Of a DNA stretch of 64,000 nt, positions 40,224 to 48,153 are shown in pieces. Numbering within the stretch: the first letter of the stretch is position 1; every line of letters starts with the position of its first letter. A model generated the notes under the pieces. That model saw only the letters and a program-made list of their open reading frames with translations, was not told where the DNA came from and made no database searches. The stretch spans positions 186,001 through 250,000 of the forward strand of contig JAPOYR010000002.1 in NCBI GenBank assembly GCA_026706485.1, read 5' to 3'. Origin of the DNA: Chloroflexota bacterium. Its GTDB lineage: Bacteria > Chloroflexota > UBA11872. The position numbers and the translations under genes are program-made.

Positions 40224-40248
40224 GGGGACTCAACCTGTTGGCCCATGC

Positions 40249-40276
40249 GTAGGGGCGACGCATGCGTCGCCCCCAC
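40249..40276. repeat. Family B single-hairpin repeat next to the mrfA stop
   Basis: GTAGGGGCGACGCA meets TGCGTCGCCCCCAC, a near-perfect 28-base palindrome with the family B ends but its own arm sequence. It ends four bases from the mrfA stop codon. Confidence 0.8.
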
Positions 40277-40280
40277 ATCG

Positions 40281-42593
40281 TTATCCAACGGTCTCTTCCA
40301 CGGACAGCGAACCCGAATGCGGCACGGCCAATGCAGCAACAGGCGAGCCCGCGCGCGCCCGCAGCACCCGCAATGTGGCCGCCTTGGCGCCGATGCCCGA
40401 TGCCACCGGCGGACCCACGCAGGCCGGGCACCCTTCGGCGCAGTCGCAGCCGGCGGCCAGCTCCGCCGCCGCCTGCATCACCTGGTCGAACGTCGCATAC
40501 AACCGCTCGCTCAGCCCCACGCCGCCCGGATACCTGTCGTAGAGATACAGCGTCGGCGCCTGGGTGAACGGCGACTTGATCTCGCTGACCACGCCCAGGT
40601 CGTGCGGGTCGCACATCAGGTGGACCGCCGCCACGTTGGGCAGCAGATGCCGCGCGCCCCAGAGACCGGCTTCGACCTCGCTGCGGGACAACGTTTCGGT
40701 CAGCGCGGGCCGCATCCAGGCCCAGCACGCCTGGGTGTGCATCTCCTGCTCGGGGAGGTCGATGGTGCCCCAGCCGACGTTGTCGTCGTCGCTGATGCGC
40801 AGCTTCTTGAAGATCGTGGGCCGCGCCGTCACGCGCACCTCGCCCCACGATCGCCCCAGCGGCGCGTCGGCCTGCTGCTCGAAGTCGTCCAGCACCGCGA
40901 CATTCACGTTCATGCTGGCGACGGTGTAGTGCTCCACCGACACCTCTTCGACGTACGCCTTGCCCTGCTCCCAGTCGAGGCGGTTCACGTGGTACTGCCG
41001 CCCGTCGTGGAGATAGATCGCGTCTTCGTGCACCCGCGTGGGCGCGGAGAAGCGGTCGACCTGGCCGATCACCTGTGGCCGGCTCTCGTCGGTCACGATC
41101 ACGATGTTGTCGAGCGTGCCGGTGCGCAGGCTCACGAACTGCGCGGGGTAGTCGTCGGCGGTCCAGTGATAGGTGCCGCCGGCCTTGTGCAAAACGCCCG
41201 CGTCCTCGAGCATTCGCACCCCGCCGTCCGTGGTGGGTACGCCGAAGGTCTCGTTCTCGACCAGCGGGAGCTCGAACGCCGCGCACTTGAGGTGGCTGGT
41301 GTAGACGTAGACGTTGTCGGGGTTGATGAGCGCCGACTCGACCGACTCACGCAGCACGAAGTCCGGATTGCGCGCCACGAACTGGTCCAGCGGGCTCGAC
41401 CCGGCCACATAGACCGCCACCGACGATTCGCGGCGGCGTCCCGCGCGGCCCACCTGCTGCCAGAAGCTCGCCAGCGAGCCCGGATAGCCGCACAGCACCG
41501 CCGCCTGCGCCTGCCCGATGTCCACGCCCAGCTCCAGGGCGTTAGTGGCCACAACCGCCCGCACCGTGCCGTCGCGCAAGCCCGCCTCGATCTCGCGGCG
41601 CTCGGCCGGCAGGTAACCGCCGCGATAGCCGCGGACCTCGCCGCGGCCCAGGTGCGGACCGCCGCGCAGCTTGCTCAGCAGCAGCTCGGCGGCCGTGCGG
41701 CTGCGGGCAAAGGTGAGCGTCTGGATGTCGTTGCCCAGCAGTACCCCGGCAATCTCCGCCGCCGCGTCGATCTCCGAGGCGCGAATCCCCAGCTGCGCGT
41801 TCACGACCCGCGGGTTGTAGAAGATCAGGTGCTTCTCGCCGCGCGGCGAACCGTCGTCGTCGACCACGCCCAGGTCGCGCTCGGTGAGCCGGTCGGCCAG
41901 CTGCTTGGGATTGGCGATGGTGGCGGAGCAGGCCACGATCTGCGGTCGCGAGCCGTAAAACTCGGCCACGCGCAGCAGCCGCCGCAGCACGTTGGCCAGG
42001 TGGCTGCCGAAGATGCCGCGATAGACGTGCAGCTCGTCGAGCACGATGAAGCGCAGGTTTTCGAACAGCCGGGTCCACTGGGTGTGGTGCGGCAGGATGC
42101 CCTGGTGGAGCATGTCGGGATTGGTGATGACCACGTGCCCGGCCTGCCGCAGCTTGCGCCGCGCGGTGGTCGGCGTGTCGCCGTCGTAGGTGTAAGTCTT
42201 GATGTCGGCCTCGGTGACCTGGACGAGCGAGTACAGCTCGTCGAGCTGGTCCTGCGCCAGGGCCTTGGTGGGGAAGAGGTAGAGCGCGCGGGCCTGGGGA
42301 TCGTCCAGGATGGCCTGCACGACCGGCACGTTGTAGCAGAGCGTCTTCCCCGAGGCGGTGCCGGTGACGATGCACACGTCCTCGCCGCCGAGCACCCGCG
42401 CGATGGCCTCGGCCTGGTGGGTGTAGAGCTCGCGCACGCCGCGCTGCTCCAGCGCCCGCCGCAACAGCGGCGCGACGCCCTCGGGCCAGTCTCCATACCG
42501 CGCCTCGCGTGCGGGCCGCACCTTCCACGCGGTGACACCACGAGCAAAGGCCGCGTCGCCGGAAAGCCGGTCGGCAAGCTGGGCGGCGTTCAC
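40281..42593 (-). CDS. mrfA: MrfA-type DEAD/DEAH helicase with C-terminal four-cysteine domain
   Basis: 770 residues. The superfamily 2 core has Walker A GTASGKT (78-84), D186-E-L-H189, SAT (near 230) and motif VI QQVGRAGRR. The C-terminal DUF1998-like region carries C716-x-C718-x3-C722-x2-C725, the metal-binding cluster of MrfA/Hrq1-type helicases. MrfA works with the MrfB nuclease in repair of mitomycin and related lesions in Bacillus; mrfB follows downstream. Length is normal for the family. The 332 bases upstream (42594-42925) contain only repeats and no gene. Confidence 0.92.
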   Translation of the reverse strand: MNAAQLADRLSGDAAFARGVTAWKVRPAREARYGDWPEGVAPLLRRALEQRGVRELYTHQAEAIARVLGGEDVCIVTGTASGKTLCYNVPVVQAILDDPQARALYLFPTKALAQDQLDELYSLVQVTEADIKTYTYDGDTPTTARRKLRQAGHVVITNPDMLHQGILPHHTQWTRLFENLRFIVLDELHVYRGIFGSHLANVLRRLLRVAEFYGSRPQIVACSATIANPKQLADRLTERDLGVVDDDGSPRGEKHLIFYNPRVVNAQLGIRASEIDAAAEIAGVLLGNDIQTLTFARSRTAAELLLSKLRGGPHLGRGEVRGYRGGYLPAERREIEAGLRDGTVRAVVATNALELGVDIGQAQAAVLCGYPGSLASFWQQVGRAGRRRESSVAVYVAGSSPLDQFVARNPDFVLRESVESALINPDNVYVYTSHLKCAAFELPLVENETFGVPTTDGGVRMLEDAGVLHKAGGTYHWTADDYPAQFVSLRTGTLDNIVIVTDESRPQVIGQVDRFSAPTRVHEDAIYLHDGRQYHVNRLDWEQGKAYVEEVSVEHYTVASMNVNVAVLDDFEQQADAPLGRSWGEVRVTARPTIFKKLRISDDDNVGWGTIDLPEQEMHTQACWAWMRPALTETLSRSEVEAGLWGARHLLPNVAAVHLMCDPHDLGVVSEIKSPFTQAPTLYLYDRYPGGVGLSERLYATFDQVMQAAAELAAGCDCAEGCPACVGPPVASGIGAKAATLRVLRARAGSPVAALAVPHSGSLSVEETVG

Positions 42594-42721
42594 GCGGGGA
42601 TCGGGTGGTTAGACAGAAGGGCACCACCGGAAACGCCAAGCGTCACCGGCCCACCCTAGCGCACGTTTCCCCACCACACAAATACCGAACACTCGCCCGC
42701 GAAACCTGTGTGTAACCCCTT

Positions 42722-42751
42722 CGTCATTCCGGCGAATGCCGGAATCCAGGC
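42722..42751. repeat. Family A palindrome (GGCGAATGCC type)
   Basis: CGTCATTCCGGCG-AAT-GCCGGAATCCAGGC, a 30-base hairpin in the gap upstream of mrfA. Confidence 0.85.
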
Positions 42752-42811
42752 CCCGCCCAACGCGGAGGCGGGCTACATGCCTGGCGTAGAGCCTGCCCTG
42801 TAATCGTTACG

Positions 42812-42841
42812 GCGGGCAGGTTTGAAACCTGCCCCTACCGG
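42812..42841. repeat. Family B single-hairpin repeat
   Basis: GGGCAGGTTTGAAACCTGCCC followed by CTACCGG. The left GTAGGG end is replaced by other sequence. Confidence 0.8.
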
Positions 42842-42861
42842 AGACGCGCGCCACGTTGGGC

Positions 42862-42893
42862 GTAGGGGCGGGTTTGAAACCCGCCCGTTCCGG
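42862..42893. repeat. Family B repeat at the 3' border of the duplicated phyH unit, copy 1
   Basis: GTAGGGGCGGGTTTG meets AAACCCGCCC. It begins 64 bases before the stop end of the first PhyH gene, exactly as the copy at 44205 does for the second. Confidence 0.85.
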
Positions 42894-42925
42894 CATATGC
42901 ACGGGCTTCGCGGGTGGCGTCGAGG

Positions 42926-44080
42926 TCAGACCGCCCAGCTAGCGACGAAATCGTCCACGGTCACCGGTTGCCGCGGTTCGGCGTGGAGGCGTTGCGCCAG
43001 CCAGTCGCAGCGGCGCCACAGCTCGTCGGCCTCGGTGTCGCTGAACCATTCGCCGAAGTCCGGTCCCCATCCCAGCGTGAGCGGATGGACGGACTTGGAC
43101 TCGCGCTGCAAGTCCTCCGGCAACTCGTCGAAGTCCGGCTGCCTCAGCAGGTAGATGTGCCGCGCGGCTTCGGCCACGCAGGCCGTGAGGGTCAGCTTGG
43201 ACGCGGGGCCGGCGCCGGGGTGCAAACTCTCGAGGGCGGCGCGAAAGACCGCCGCGTCGCCGTCCAGGACGCCTTGCAGCGCCTGCGCGGTAAGGTCCCG
43301 CTGCTCCGCGGCGAGGCGATTCCAGCTCTGGAACGCGGCGGCGGACGACGGCGAGAGATGGCGCGTAAAGCCCGGGTCACGCGGCATGGCGTGCACCGAA
43401 ATGCCGCCGTGCACGGTGCGCCGGAGCTTCGTGCTGTAGTTGCTGCCCCAGTGCAACATGCTGTGGTAGTAGATCAAGCCGTCGCCGGCCTTCAGCTTCA
43501 CGGGCATGCCTCCCGGCAACGGCGACCGCGGATCGTCCTTGAGCCGCCGGTCCTCGTCGGGAGTGTTCAGGCGGCGGTGGCTGCCGGGCACCACCCAGAA
43601 CACGTCGTCGTCGTAGAGCGGCAGGTTCCACTGCAAGTAGCGCGGGCCGGTCTCCGCCAGCTCCTCTTGCAGCAGCCACAGCGGCGCCACCCCGTTGTTG
43701 CCAATGTCGCGGTGCCACTTGGCGGGGCCGTGGTCGACGCGCGGGTTGCACATCATCATCATGTGCATGGGCACTGCCTCGGTCCCGCTGAGCAGCTCGC
43801 GACTGGTGCCCATGACCGGCTCGCTGAGCCATAGCTCCACCGCCGGCGCGGTTTCCTCGTCCACCAGCGCGTGGAAGTCGGGCACGCGCGGCTGCATATG
43901 TTTCTCCCACGTGCCGCCGGGCGGATCGTCGGGCCCGGCCTCGCGACGCCAGACCTCGCGCTGCCGCTCCAACAGGCCCTCGCAGGCGTCGCGCACGGCG
44001 TCGAGTTTGTCGGCGGGGATGACGTTGCGCACGAAGAGATAGCCGTCCCGACGGAGCATTGACTTGTTCAGGCTGGGCAT
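42926..44080 (-). CDS. Phytanoyl-CoA dioxygenase family (PhyH) protein, tandem copy 1
   Basis: 384 residues. The Fe(II)/2-oxoglutarate facial triad is visible: H123-R-D125 in KWHRDIG and H210 in SMLHWGSNY, with the 2-oxoglutarate-binding arginine near R220-R221. The VPGSHRRLN turn is also typical. These enzymes hydroxylate small carbon compounds; the substrate is not known, and the family reaches far beyond phytanoyl-CoA. GGAG lies five bases before the ATG. It is nearly identical in length and layout to the gene at 44269, which lies exactly 1343 bases upstream, as part of a duplicated block. Confidence 0.9.
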   Translation of the reverse strand: MPSLNKSMLRRDGYLFVRNVIPADKLDAVRDACEGLLERQREVWRREAGPDDPPGGTWEKHMQPRVPDFHALVDEETAPAVELWLSEPVMGTSRELLSGTEAVPMHMMMMCNPRVDHGPAKWHRDIGNNGVAPLWLLQEELAETGPRYLQWNLPLYDDDVFWVVPGSHRRLNTPDEDRRLKDDPRSPLPGGMPVKLKAGDGLIYYHSMLHWGSNYSTKLRRTVHGGISVHAMPRDPGFTRHLSPSSAAAFQSWNRLAAEQRDLTAQALQGVLDGDAAVFRAALESLHPGAGPASKLTLTACVAEAARHIYLLRQPDFDELPEDLQRESKSVHPLTLGWGPDFGEWFSDTEADELWRRCDWLAQRLHAEPRQPVTVDDFVASWAV

Positions 44081-44098
44081 GGGGACTCCGATGTTGGG

Positions 44099-44115
44099 CG
44101 ACGCGCGACGCGTCG
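44099..44115. promoter_or_regulatory. 17-base palindrome 18 bases upstream of PhyH copy 1
   Basis: CGACGCGCGACGCGTCG, with arms CGACGCG/CGCGTCG separated by a short centre. The matching palindrome upstream of copy 2 lies at the same distance. It could be an operator or a decayed dispersed repeat. Confidence 0.4.
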
Positions 44116-44158
44116 GATCAGACGGGACGCTTCACGAAAGGTGCTCGAGCGCTGAGTT

Positions 44159-44186
44159 TCCCACGCTGCACGCAGCGCGGGCCACC
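44159..44186. repeat. Family C palindrome at the 5' border of the duplicated phyH unit, copy 1
   Basis: TCCCACGCTGC through GGGCCACC, 28 bases, 78 bases upstream of the first PhyH start. The copy at 45502 has the same offset from the second. Confidence 0.85.
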
Positions 44187-44204
44187 GGGCCACTCCAGGT
44201 CGGT

Positions 44205-44233
44205 GTAGGGGCAGGTTTGAAACCTGCCCCTAC
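44205..44233. repeat. Family B repeat at the 3' border of the duplicated phyH unit, copy 2
   Basis: A perfect 29-base palindrome from GTAGGGGCAGG to CCTGCCCCTAC. Compared with 42862 it has A for G in one arm and T for C in the other, a paired change. Confidence 0.9.
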
Positions 44234-44268
44234 CGACAAGCGCAATCGCTTCGTGCGAGGAGTCGAGC

Positions 44269-45423
44269 TCAGTTCGTCCAGCTCGCGACGAACTGGCCCA
44301 GCGTCACGGGCTGTCGAGAGTCGGCGTGGAGGCGCTGCGCCAGCCAGTCGAAGCGGCGCCACAGCTCGTCGGCCTCGGCGTCGCTGAATCGCTCGGCGAA
44401 GGCCGGTCCCCAGCCCAACGTCAGCGGGTGGAGGTGCGTGGCCTGTCGCTGCATCGCCTCCGGCAGGTCGTCGAAGCCCGGCTGCTTGAGCCAGTGGATG
44501 TGCCGCGCGGCCTCGGCCAGGCAGGCCGTGAGGGTCAGCTTGGAAGCCGGACCGGCGCCAGGGTGCAAGCGCTCGAGCGCCGTTTCAAATCCTGGCGCGT
44601 CGCCGGCCAAGACGCCCTGCAGCGCCTGCGCCGTGAGGTCCCGCTGCTCCGCCGCGCGGCGGTTCCAGGTCTGGAACGCGGCGGCGGCCGACGGCGACAG
44701 ATGGCGTGTGAAGCCGGTGTCCCGCGGCATGGCGTGCACCGCCATGCCGCCGTGCACGGTGCGCCGCAGCTTCGGGCTGTAGTTGCTGCCCCAGTGCAAC
44801 ATGCTGTGGAGATAGATCAAGCCGTCGCCGGCCTCGAGCTTCACCGGCATGCCACCCGGCAGCGGCGACCGCGGATCGTCCGCCAGCTGCCGGTCCTCCT
44901 CCGGGGTATTCAAGCGGCGGTGGCTTCCCGGCACCACCCAGAGCACGTCGTCGTCGTAGAGCGGCAGGTTCCACTGCAAGTAACGCGGACCGGTTTCCGC
45001 CAGCTCCTCTTGCAGCAGCCACAGCGGGGCCACCTCGAGCGGCCCAATGTCACGGTGCCACTTGGCCGGGCCGTGGTCGGTGCGCGGGTTGCACATCATC
45101 ATCATGTGCATGGGCACCGCCTCATTTCCGCTGAGCAGCTCGCGGCTGATGCTCATGACCGGCTCACTGAGCCATAGCTCGACCGCGAGCGCTGTTTCCG
45201 CGTCCACCAGCGCATGGAACTCGGGCACGCGCGGCTGAGGGCGCATGTCCCACACGCCGCCCGGGAGATCGTCGGGACCAGCCTCCTGGCGCCAAATCTC
45301 GCGCTGCCGATCCAGCACGCCCTCGCAGGCTTCGCGCACCTCGTCGAGCCGGTCGGCCGGGATGACGTTGCGCACGATGACGTAGCCGTCGCGACGGAGG
45401 AGGGATTGGTTGTGGCTGGGCAT
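44269..45423 (-). CDS. Phytanoyl-CoA dioxygenase family (PhyH) protein, tandem copy 2
   Basis: 384 residues, the same length as its neighbour and sharing most residues with it, with the same triad (H-R-D in KWHRDIG, His in SMLHWGSNY, Arg pair in KLRRTVHGG). Differences are spread over the gene, so the duplication is not recent. The ribosome binding site GGAG-TCCCC-ATG and the upstream palindrome are also shared. Retaining two intact copies suggests either dosage or different substrates. It is followed on the same strand by copy 1 and preceded by a third, more distant PhyH gene. Confidence 0.9.
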   Translation of the reverse strand: MPSHNQSLLRRDGYVIVRNVIPADRLDEVREACEGVLDRQREIWRQEAGPDDLPGGVWDMRPQPRVPEFHALVDAETALAVELWLSEPVMSISRELLSGNEAVPMHMMMMCNPRTDHGPAKWHRDIGPLEVAPLWLLQEELAETGPRYLQWNLPLYDDDVLWVVPGSHRRLNTPEEDRQLADDPRSPLPGGMPVKLEAGDGLIYLHSMLHWGSNYSPKLRRTVHGGMAVHAMPRDTGFTRHLSPSAAAAFQTWNRRAAEQRDLTAQALQGVLAGDAPGFETALERLHPGAGPASKLTLTACLAEAARHIHWLKQPGFDDLPEAMQRQATHLHPLTLGWGPAFAERFSDAEADELWRRFDWLAQRLHADSRQPVTLGQFVASWTN

Positions 45424-45441
45424 GGGGACTCCAGTGCTGAA

Positions 45442-45458
45442 CGACGCGCTACGCGTCG
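45442..45458. promoter_or_regulatory. 17-base palindrome 18 bases upstream of PhyH copy 2
   Basis: CGACGCGCTACGCGTCG, with the same arms as 44099-44115 and one centre change. Equal offset from the start codon. Confidence 0.4.
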
Positions 45459-45501
45459 ATAGAGGCTAGGCGCGTCGCGCAAGTCACATGGGTGTCACGT
45501 G

Positions 45502-45529
45502 TCCCACGCTGCACGCAGCCTGGGCCACC
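45502..45529. repeat. Family C palindrome at the 5' border of the duplicated phyH unit, copy 2
   Basis: TCCCACGCTGC...GCAGCCTGGGCCACC, 28 bases, 78 bases upstream of the second PhyH start. Confidence 0.85.
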
Positions 45530-45550
45530 GGAAACTGGGATTGGCTGGAG

Positions 45551-45604
45551 CCGTTCGTGGTGAGCCTGTCGAACCACGCCCTTCGACAAGCTCAGGGCGA
45601 ACGG
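45551..45604. repeat. Family E repeat
   Basis: CCGTTCGTGGTGAGCCTGTC...CTTCGACAAGCTCAGGGCGAACGG, a 54-base imperfect palindrome. Other copies are at 37388 and 55089. Sequences of this type are very widespread in bacterial genomes. Confidence 0.85.
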
Positions 45605-45654
45605 TTCCGCCGCCGACCGAGCGGGTCTGGGTTGAAGGTTCGCGGCGTGGCCGG

Positions 45655-45684
45655 GCCTGGATTCCGGCTTTCGCCGGAATGACG
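45655..45684. repeat. Family A palindrome (CGGCTTTCGCCG type)
   Basis: GCCTGGATTCCGGC-TTTC-GCCGGAATGACG. It is identical in form to 47986-48015 and inverted relative to 42722-42751. Confidence 0.85.
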
Positions 45685-45700
45685 GAACGTCACGCACGCC

Positions 45701-46612
45701 CTATGTCCCATCCACGCCGATGTATTTCATCACCTCGTCCACCCACACGTCGTCGTAGCCTTTGCCTTCCCAGAGGCGGATCAGCGGCGCGTCGGCATCG
45801 GTGGGATGCACGCCCGCGGGATCGTGATCCAGCACGCCGAGGAGCTGCCGCCGCACGGGGTCGGCACGCGCGATCAGCTCCGGCGAGCTGGCCACGCGAT
45901 CGCCCAGCCGCATCCAGATCGGGGAGTAGACGTAGAAGAGGTTCTTGCGCCGCACGGTCGAGGTGTTGCGCGAGACGGAGTGCCAGAGCGCGTTGTGAAA
46001 CAGCATCGCATCGCCCGCGCGCAGCAGCAGCTGCTTGGCGCCCGGCACGCCCGCGTCGATCTCGTCGACCTCCTTGAATCGCTCCGGCGAGGCGAGGACT
46101 TCCGCGTTGGCGTCCTCTCGCGGAAAGTTGCCGCGGTGGCTGCCGGGAATGAGCAGGAAGTTGCCCATGTCGGGCGCGTCCACGTCGGTGAGAAACCAGC
46201 CGATCTTGAGGTGCAGCAGCGGCGTGAGCCCGCCGGCGCTGGGAAACGGATAGGGCTTGGGGCCGTCGTAGTGCCAGCGGCTGCCCGGATGCGGCGTTGG
46301 CGGTCGCACCATCACCTGCGACGCGAGCAACTGGATCGTGGCGCCCATCAGGTCCAGCACGATGCCCAGGTGATTGGGATGGTCGATGAGGTCGAGGAAG
46401 GCGTCGTCCTCCTCGATCACGTTGAGGGTGCTCAGCCACTCGTCGGGCGAACGGCCGGCGCGCTGCGAGGCCTCGTCGACGCGATCCACGGCCTCGCTGA
46501 GGCGCGCGATTTCATCGGGCGACAGCACGCCGGGCAGCACCAGATAGCCCTGCGAGTCCCAGTGCTCACGCTGCTCGGGCGTCAGGCGCGTGAGGGTCTT
46601 GACGTCGATCAC
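45701..46612 (-). CDS. Phytanoyl-CoA dioxygenase family (PhyH) protein, divergent third copy
   Basis: 303 residues, started by GTG 46612 with GGGGAGG seven bases upstream. The metal triad is H114-Y-D116 in SRWHYDGPKP and H211 in NALWHSVSRNTS, with arginines at 221-222 for 2-oxoglutarate. LLIPGSHRGNFPR is the typical PhyH turn. It is clearly a different subfamily from the tandem pair downstream. Substrate unknown; the surrounding dehydrogenases and aldolases suggest breakdown of small organic compounds. Confidence 0.9.
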   Translation of the reverse strand: MIDVKTLTRLTPEQREHWDSQGYLVLPGVLSPDEIARLSEAVDRVDEASQRAGRSPDEWLSTLNVIEEDDAFLDLIDHPNHLGIVLDLMGATIQLLASQVMVRPPTPHPGSRWHYDGPKPYPFPSAGGLTPLLHLKIGWFLTDVDAPDMGNFLLIPGSHRGNFPREDANAEVLASPERFKEVDEIDAGVPGAKQLLLRAGDAMLFHNALWHSVSRNTSTVRRKNLFYVYSPIWMRLGDRVASSPELIARADPVRRQLLGVLDHDPAGVHPTDADAPLIRLWEGKGYDDVWVDEVMKYIGVDGT

Positions 46613-46693
46613 GGGCGCACCTCCCCGAATGGGGCCTTCCGGGTCCGAGGCTCGGTCAGCGACAGCGTAGCGCGGGCGACCCTGGAATGTGTC

Positions 46694-46836
46694 GAGTCCG
46701 TGACTCGAACGAGTCCGTCATGCCGAACGAGTCCGTCATTCCGACCGCACCAAATGTCATTCCGACCGCAGGGAGAAATCAAAGGACTCGGTGCAGTCTC
46801 CCAACCCCTTGGATTTCTCGCTCCGCTCGAAATGAC
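46694..46836. repeat. Family F element preceded by truncated tandem units
   Basis: Units beginning GAGTCCGT at 46694, 46711 and 46729 (17-18 base period) lead into a full element at 46756-46836 bounded by GTCATTCCGACCGCAGGGAG and CTCCGCTCGAAATGAC. It fills most of the 317-base gap between a PhyH gene and an SDR gene; no gene is seen in that gap. Confidence 0.75.
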
Positions 46837-46929
46837 AGAAGCGGGCTCAGAGTGAGGGGACTCGGCGTCATTACTTCGCCCTCGAAGTTAAACGCCGAAC
46901 ATGCCAAAAAACCCCCGCCCGCAGCCGCC

Positions 46930-47691
46930 CTACCAGTTGCCGTTGACCACCCAGCCGCCATCGGCGAAGAGACAGTGGCCGGTGACAAAGCTCGACTCGT
47001 CCGAGGCCAGGAAGACGGCCGCCGCGGCGATCTCCTCCGGCGTGCCCAGGCGTCCCGCCGGGACGCGCAACAGCAGCGGCGCGATGGCCTCGTTGCCTTC
47101 CTCGCGGGCGCCGCGGAACAGTGGGGTGTCGGTATAGCCGGGGCCGATGGAGTTGGCCCGCACGCCGTGCTCCGCCAGCTCCACCGCCATGACCTGCGTG
47201 GCCATGATGACCGCCGCCTTGGAGGTGCAGTAGGCGACGCGCTCGCGCACGGCGCGTCCGCCATAGATCGAGGCGATGTTGATGATGGAGCCGGCGCCGC
47301 CTTCCACCATGCGGCGGGCGGCCGTCTGGGCGCTGAAGACGACGGCATCGAGATTGAGGTCCATCAGGCGACGCCAGTCCTCGCGCGTGTGGTCGAGAAA
47401 CATGGCCCCGATGGAAACGCCCGCGCTGCCCACCCAGACGGTAAGGCCGCCGAGGTCGCTCGCAACGCCGTCGACGAACCGATCGAGGTCCTCTTGCTCG
47501 GTCACGTCGATCGGCATGTCCAGGGCGCGTCGGCCCAGCGCGCGCACCTCGTCGGCCACGCTTGCGGCGCGTTCCGGATCGAGATCGCCGATCGCGACGT
47601 CGGCTCCCTCGCGCGCAAAGGCCAGCGCGCAGGCGCGGCCAATGCCCGAGCCGCCACCGGTGATGGCGGCGATCTTGCCCTCCAGCCGCAT
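46930..47691 (-). CDS. Short-chain dehydrogenase/reductase
   Basis: 253 residues from ATG 47691, preceded by AAGGAGG at six bases, an ideal ribosome binding site. The cofactor motif TGGGSGIG is at 11-18, the catalytic Ser is in INIASIYGG, and the Tyr/Lys pair is in AYCTSKAAV. The C-terminal DGGWVVNG is typical of classical SDRs that oxidise or reduce secondary alcohols with NAD(P). In place of the usual NNAG the protein has GSAGVS, a mild deviation. Substrate unknown. The 462 bases upstream contain repeats only. Confidence 0.9.
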   Translation of the reverse strand: MRLEGKIAAITGGGSGIGRACALAFAREGADVAIGDLDPERAASVADEVRALGRRALDMPIDVTEQEDLDRFVDGVASDLGGLTVWVGSAGVSIGAMFLDHTREDWRRLMDLNLDAVVFSAQTAARRMVEGGAGSIINIASIYGGRAVRERVAYCTSKAAVIMATQVMAVELAEHGVRANSIGPGYTDTPLFRGAREEGNEAIAPLLLRVPAGRLGTPEEIAAAAVFLASDESSFVTGHCLFADGGWVVNGNW

Positions 47692-47771
47692 GTTCAGCCT
47701 CCTTCGATGTTGGGTTGCACGGATTGGCTGCCGCATTGTCGCGAGATTTCGCGGACGGCGGGGAAGGGTCC

Positions 47772-47799
47772 GGTGGCCCATGCTGCGTGCAGCGTGGGA
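47772..47799. repeat. Family C palindrome
   Basis: GGTGGCCCATGCTGCGTGCAGCGTGGGA in two arms around GT, 28 bases. First of four repeats in the gap between an SDR gene and the DapA-like gene. Confidence 0.85.
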
Positions 47800-47808
47800 T
47801 CGGCCGTT

Positions 47809-47842
47809 CCCCGCACCCCATCCCTCTCCCTGGGAGAGGGAG
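47809..47842. repeat. Family D repeat, reverse orientation
   Basis: CCCCGCACCCCATCCCTCTCCC pairs in part with GGGAGAGGGAG; this is the reverse orientation of the element at 488-521. Confidence 0.75.
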
Positions 47843-47902
47843 CCGGACCCGACCGGCGGCGGGCTCGCTCGCTGTCCCGTGCCAGCGGAAGAACTGGTCG
47901 GT

Positions 47903-47966
47903 GTAGGGGCAGCCCTAGTGGCTGCCCGGAAAGACCCGGACGGGCGCCCACTAGGGGCGCCCCTAC
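47903..47966. repeat. Two-hairpin family B element, reference copy
   Basis: 64 bases from GTAGGGGC to GCCCCTAC. First hairpin GGGCAGCC-CTAGT-GGCTGCCC; second hairpin GGGCGCCC-ACTAG-GGGCGCCC. The same length as the copies at 3262 and 57624. Confidence 0.9.
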
Positions 47967-47985
47967 AGAGGCGAAGCGTTGCAGG

Positions 47986-48015
47986 GCCTGGATTCCGGCT
48001 TTCGCCGGAATGACG
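47986..48015. repeat. Family A palindrome (CGGCTTTCGCCG type)
   Basis: GCCTGGATTCCGGC-TTTC-GCCGGAATGACG, 30 bases, matching 45655-45684. Confidence 0.85.
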
Positions 48016-48153
48016 AAGGGGTTACGCCGAGATTCGAGCGAGGGCGAGGGCGTCGAACGGGCAGTCCCGGCCAGCCGCTATCCTATGCCCGAGCGACGAC
48101 CAACGCGCGGCCGGGACCGGCCGCCGACGCACCCCTCTACCGGAGGATCTCCC

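Noticed and set aside
40245-42659. 804-codon open frame on the plus strand
   Set aside because: It is antisense to mrfA and made of His/Gln/Arg/Val-rich shadow sequence that starts inside a repeat.
46687-48153. Open frame continuous with the DapA-like gene
   Set aside because: It runs through repeats and antisense to an SDR gene; a strong ribosome binding site marks the true start at 48154.
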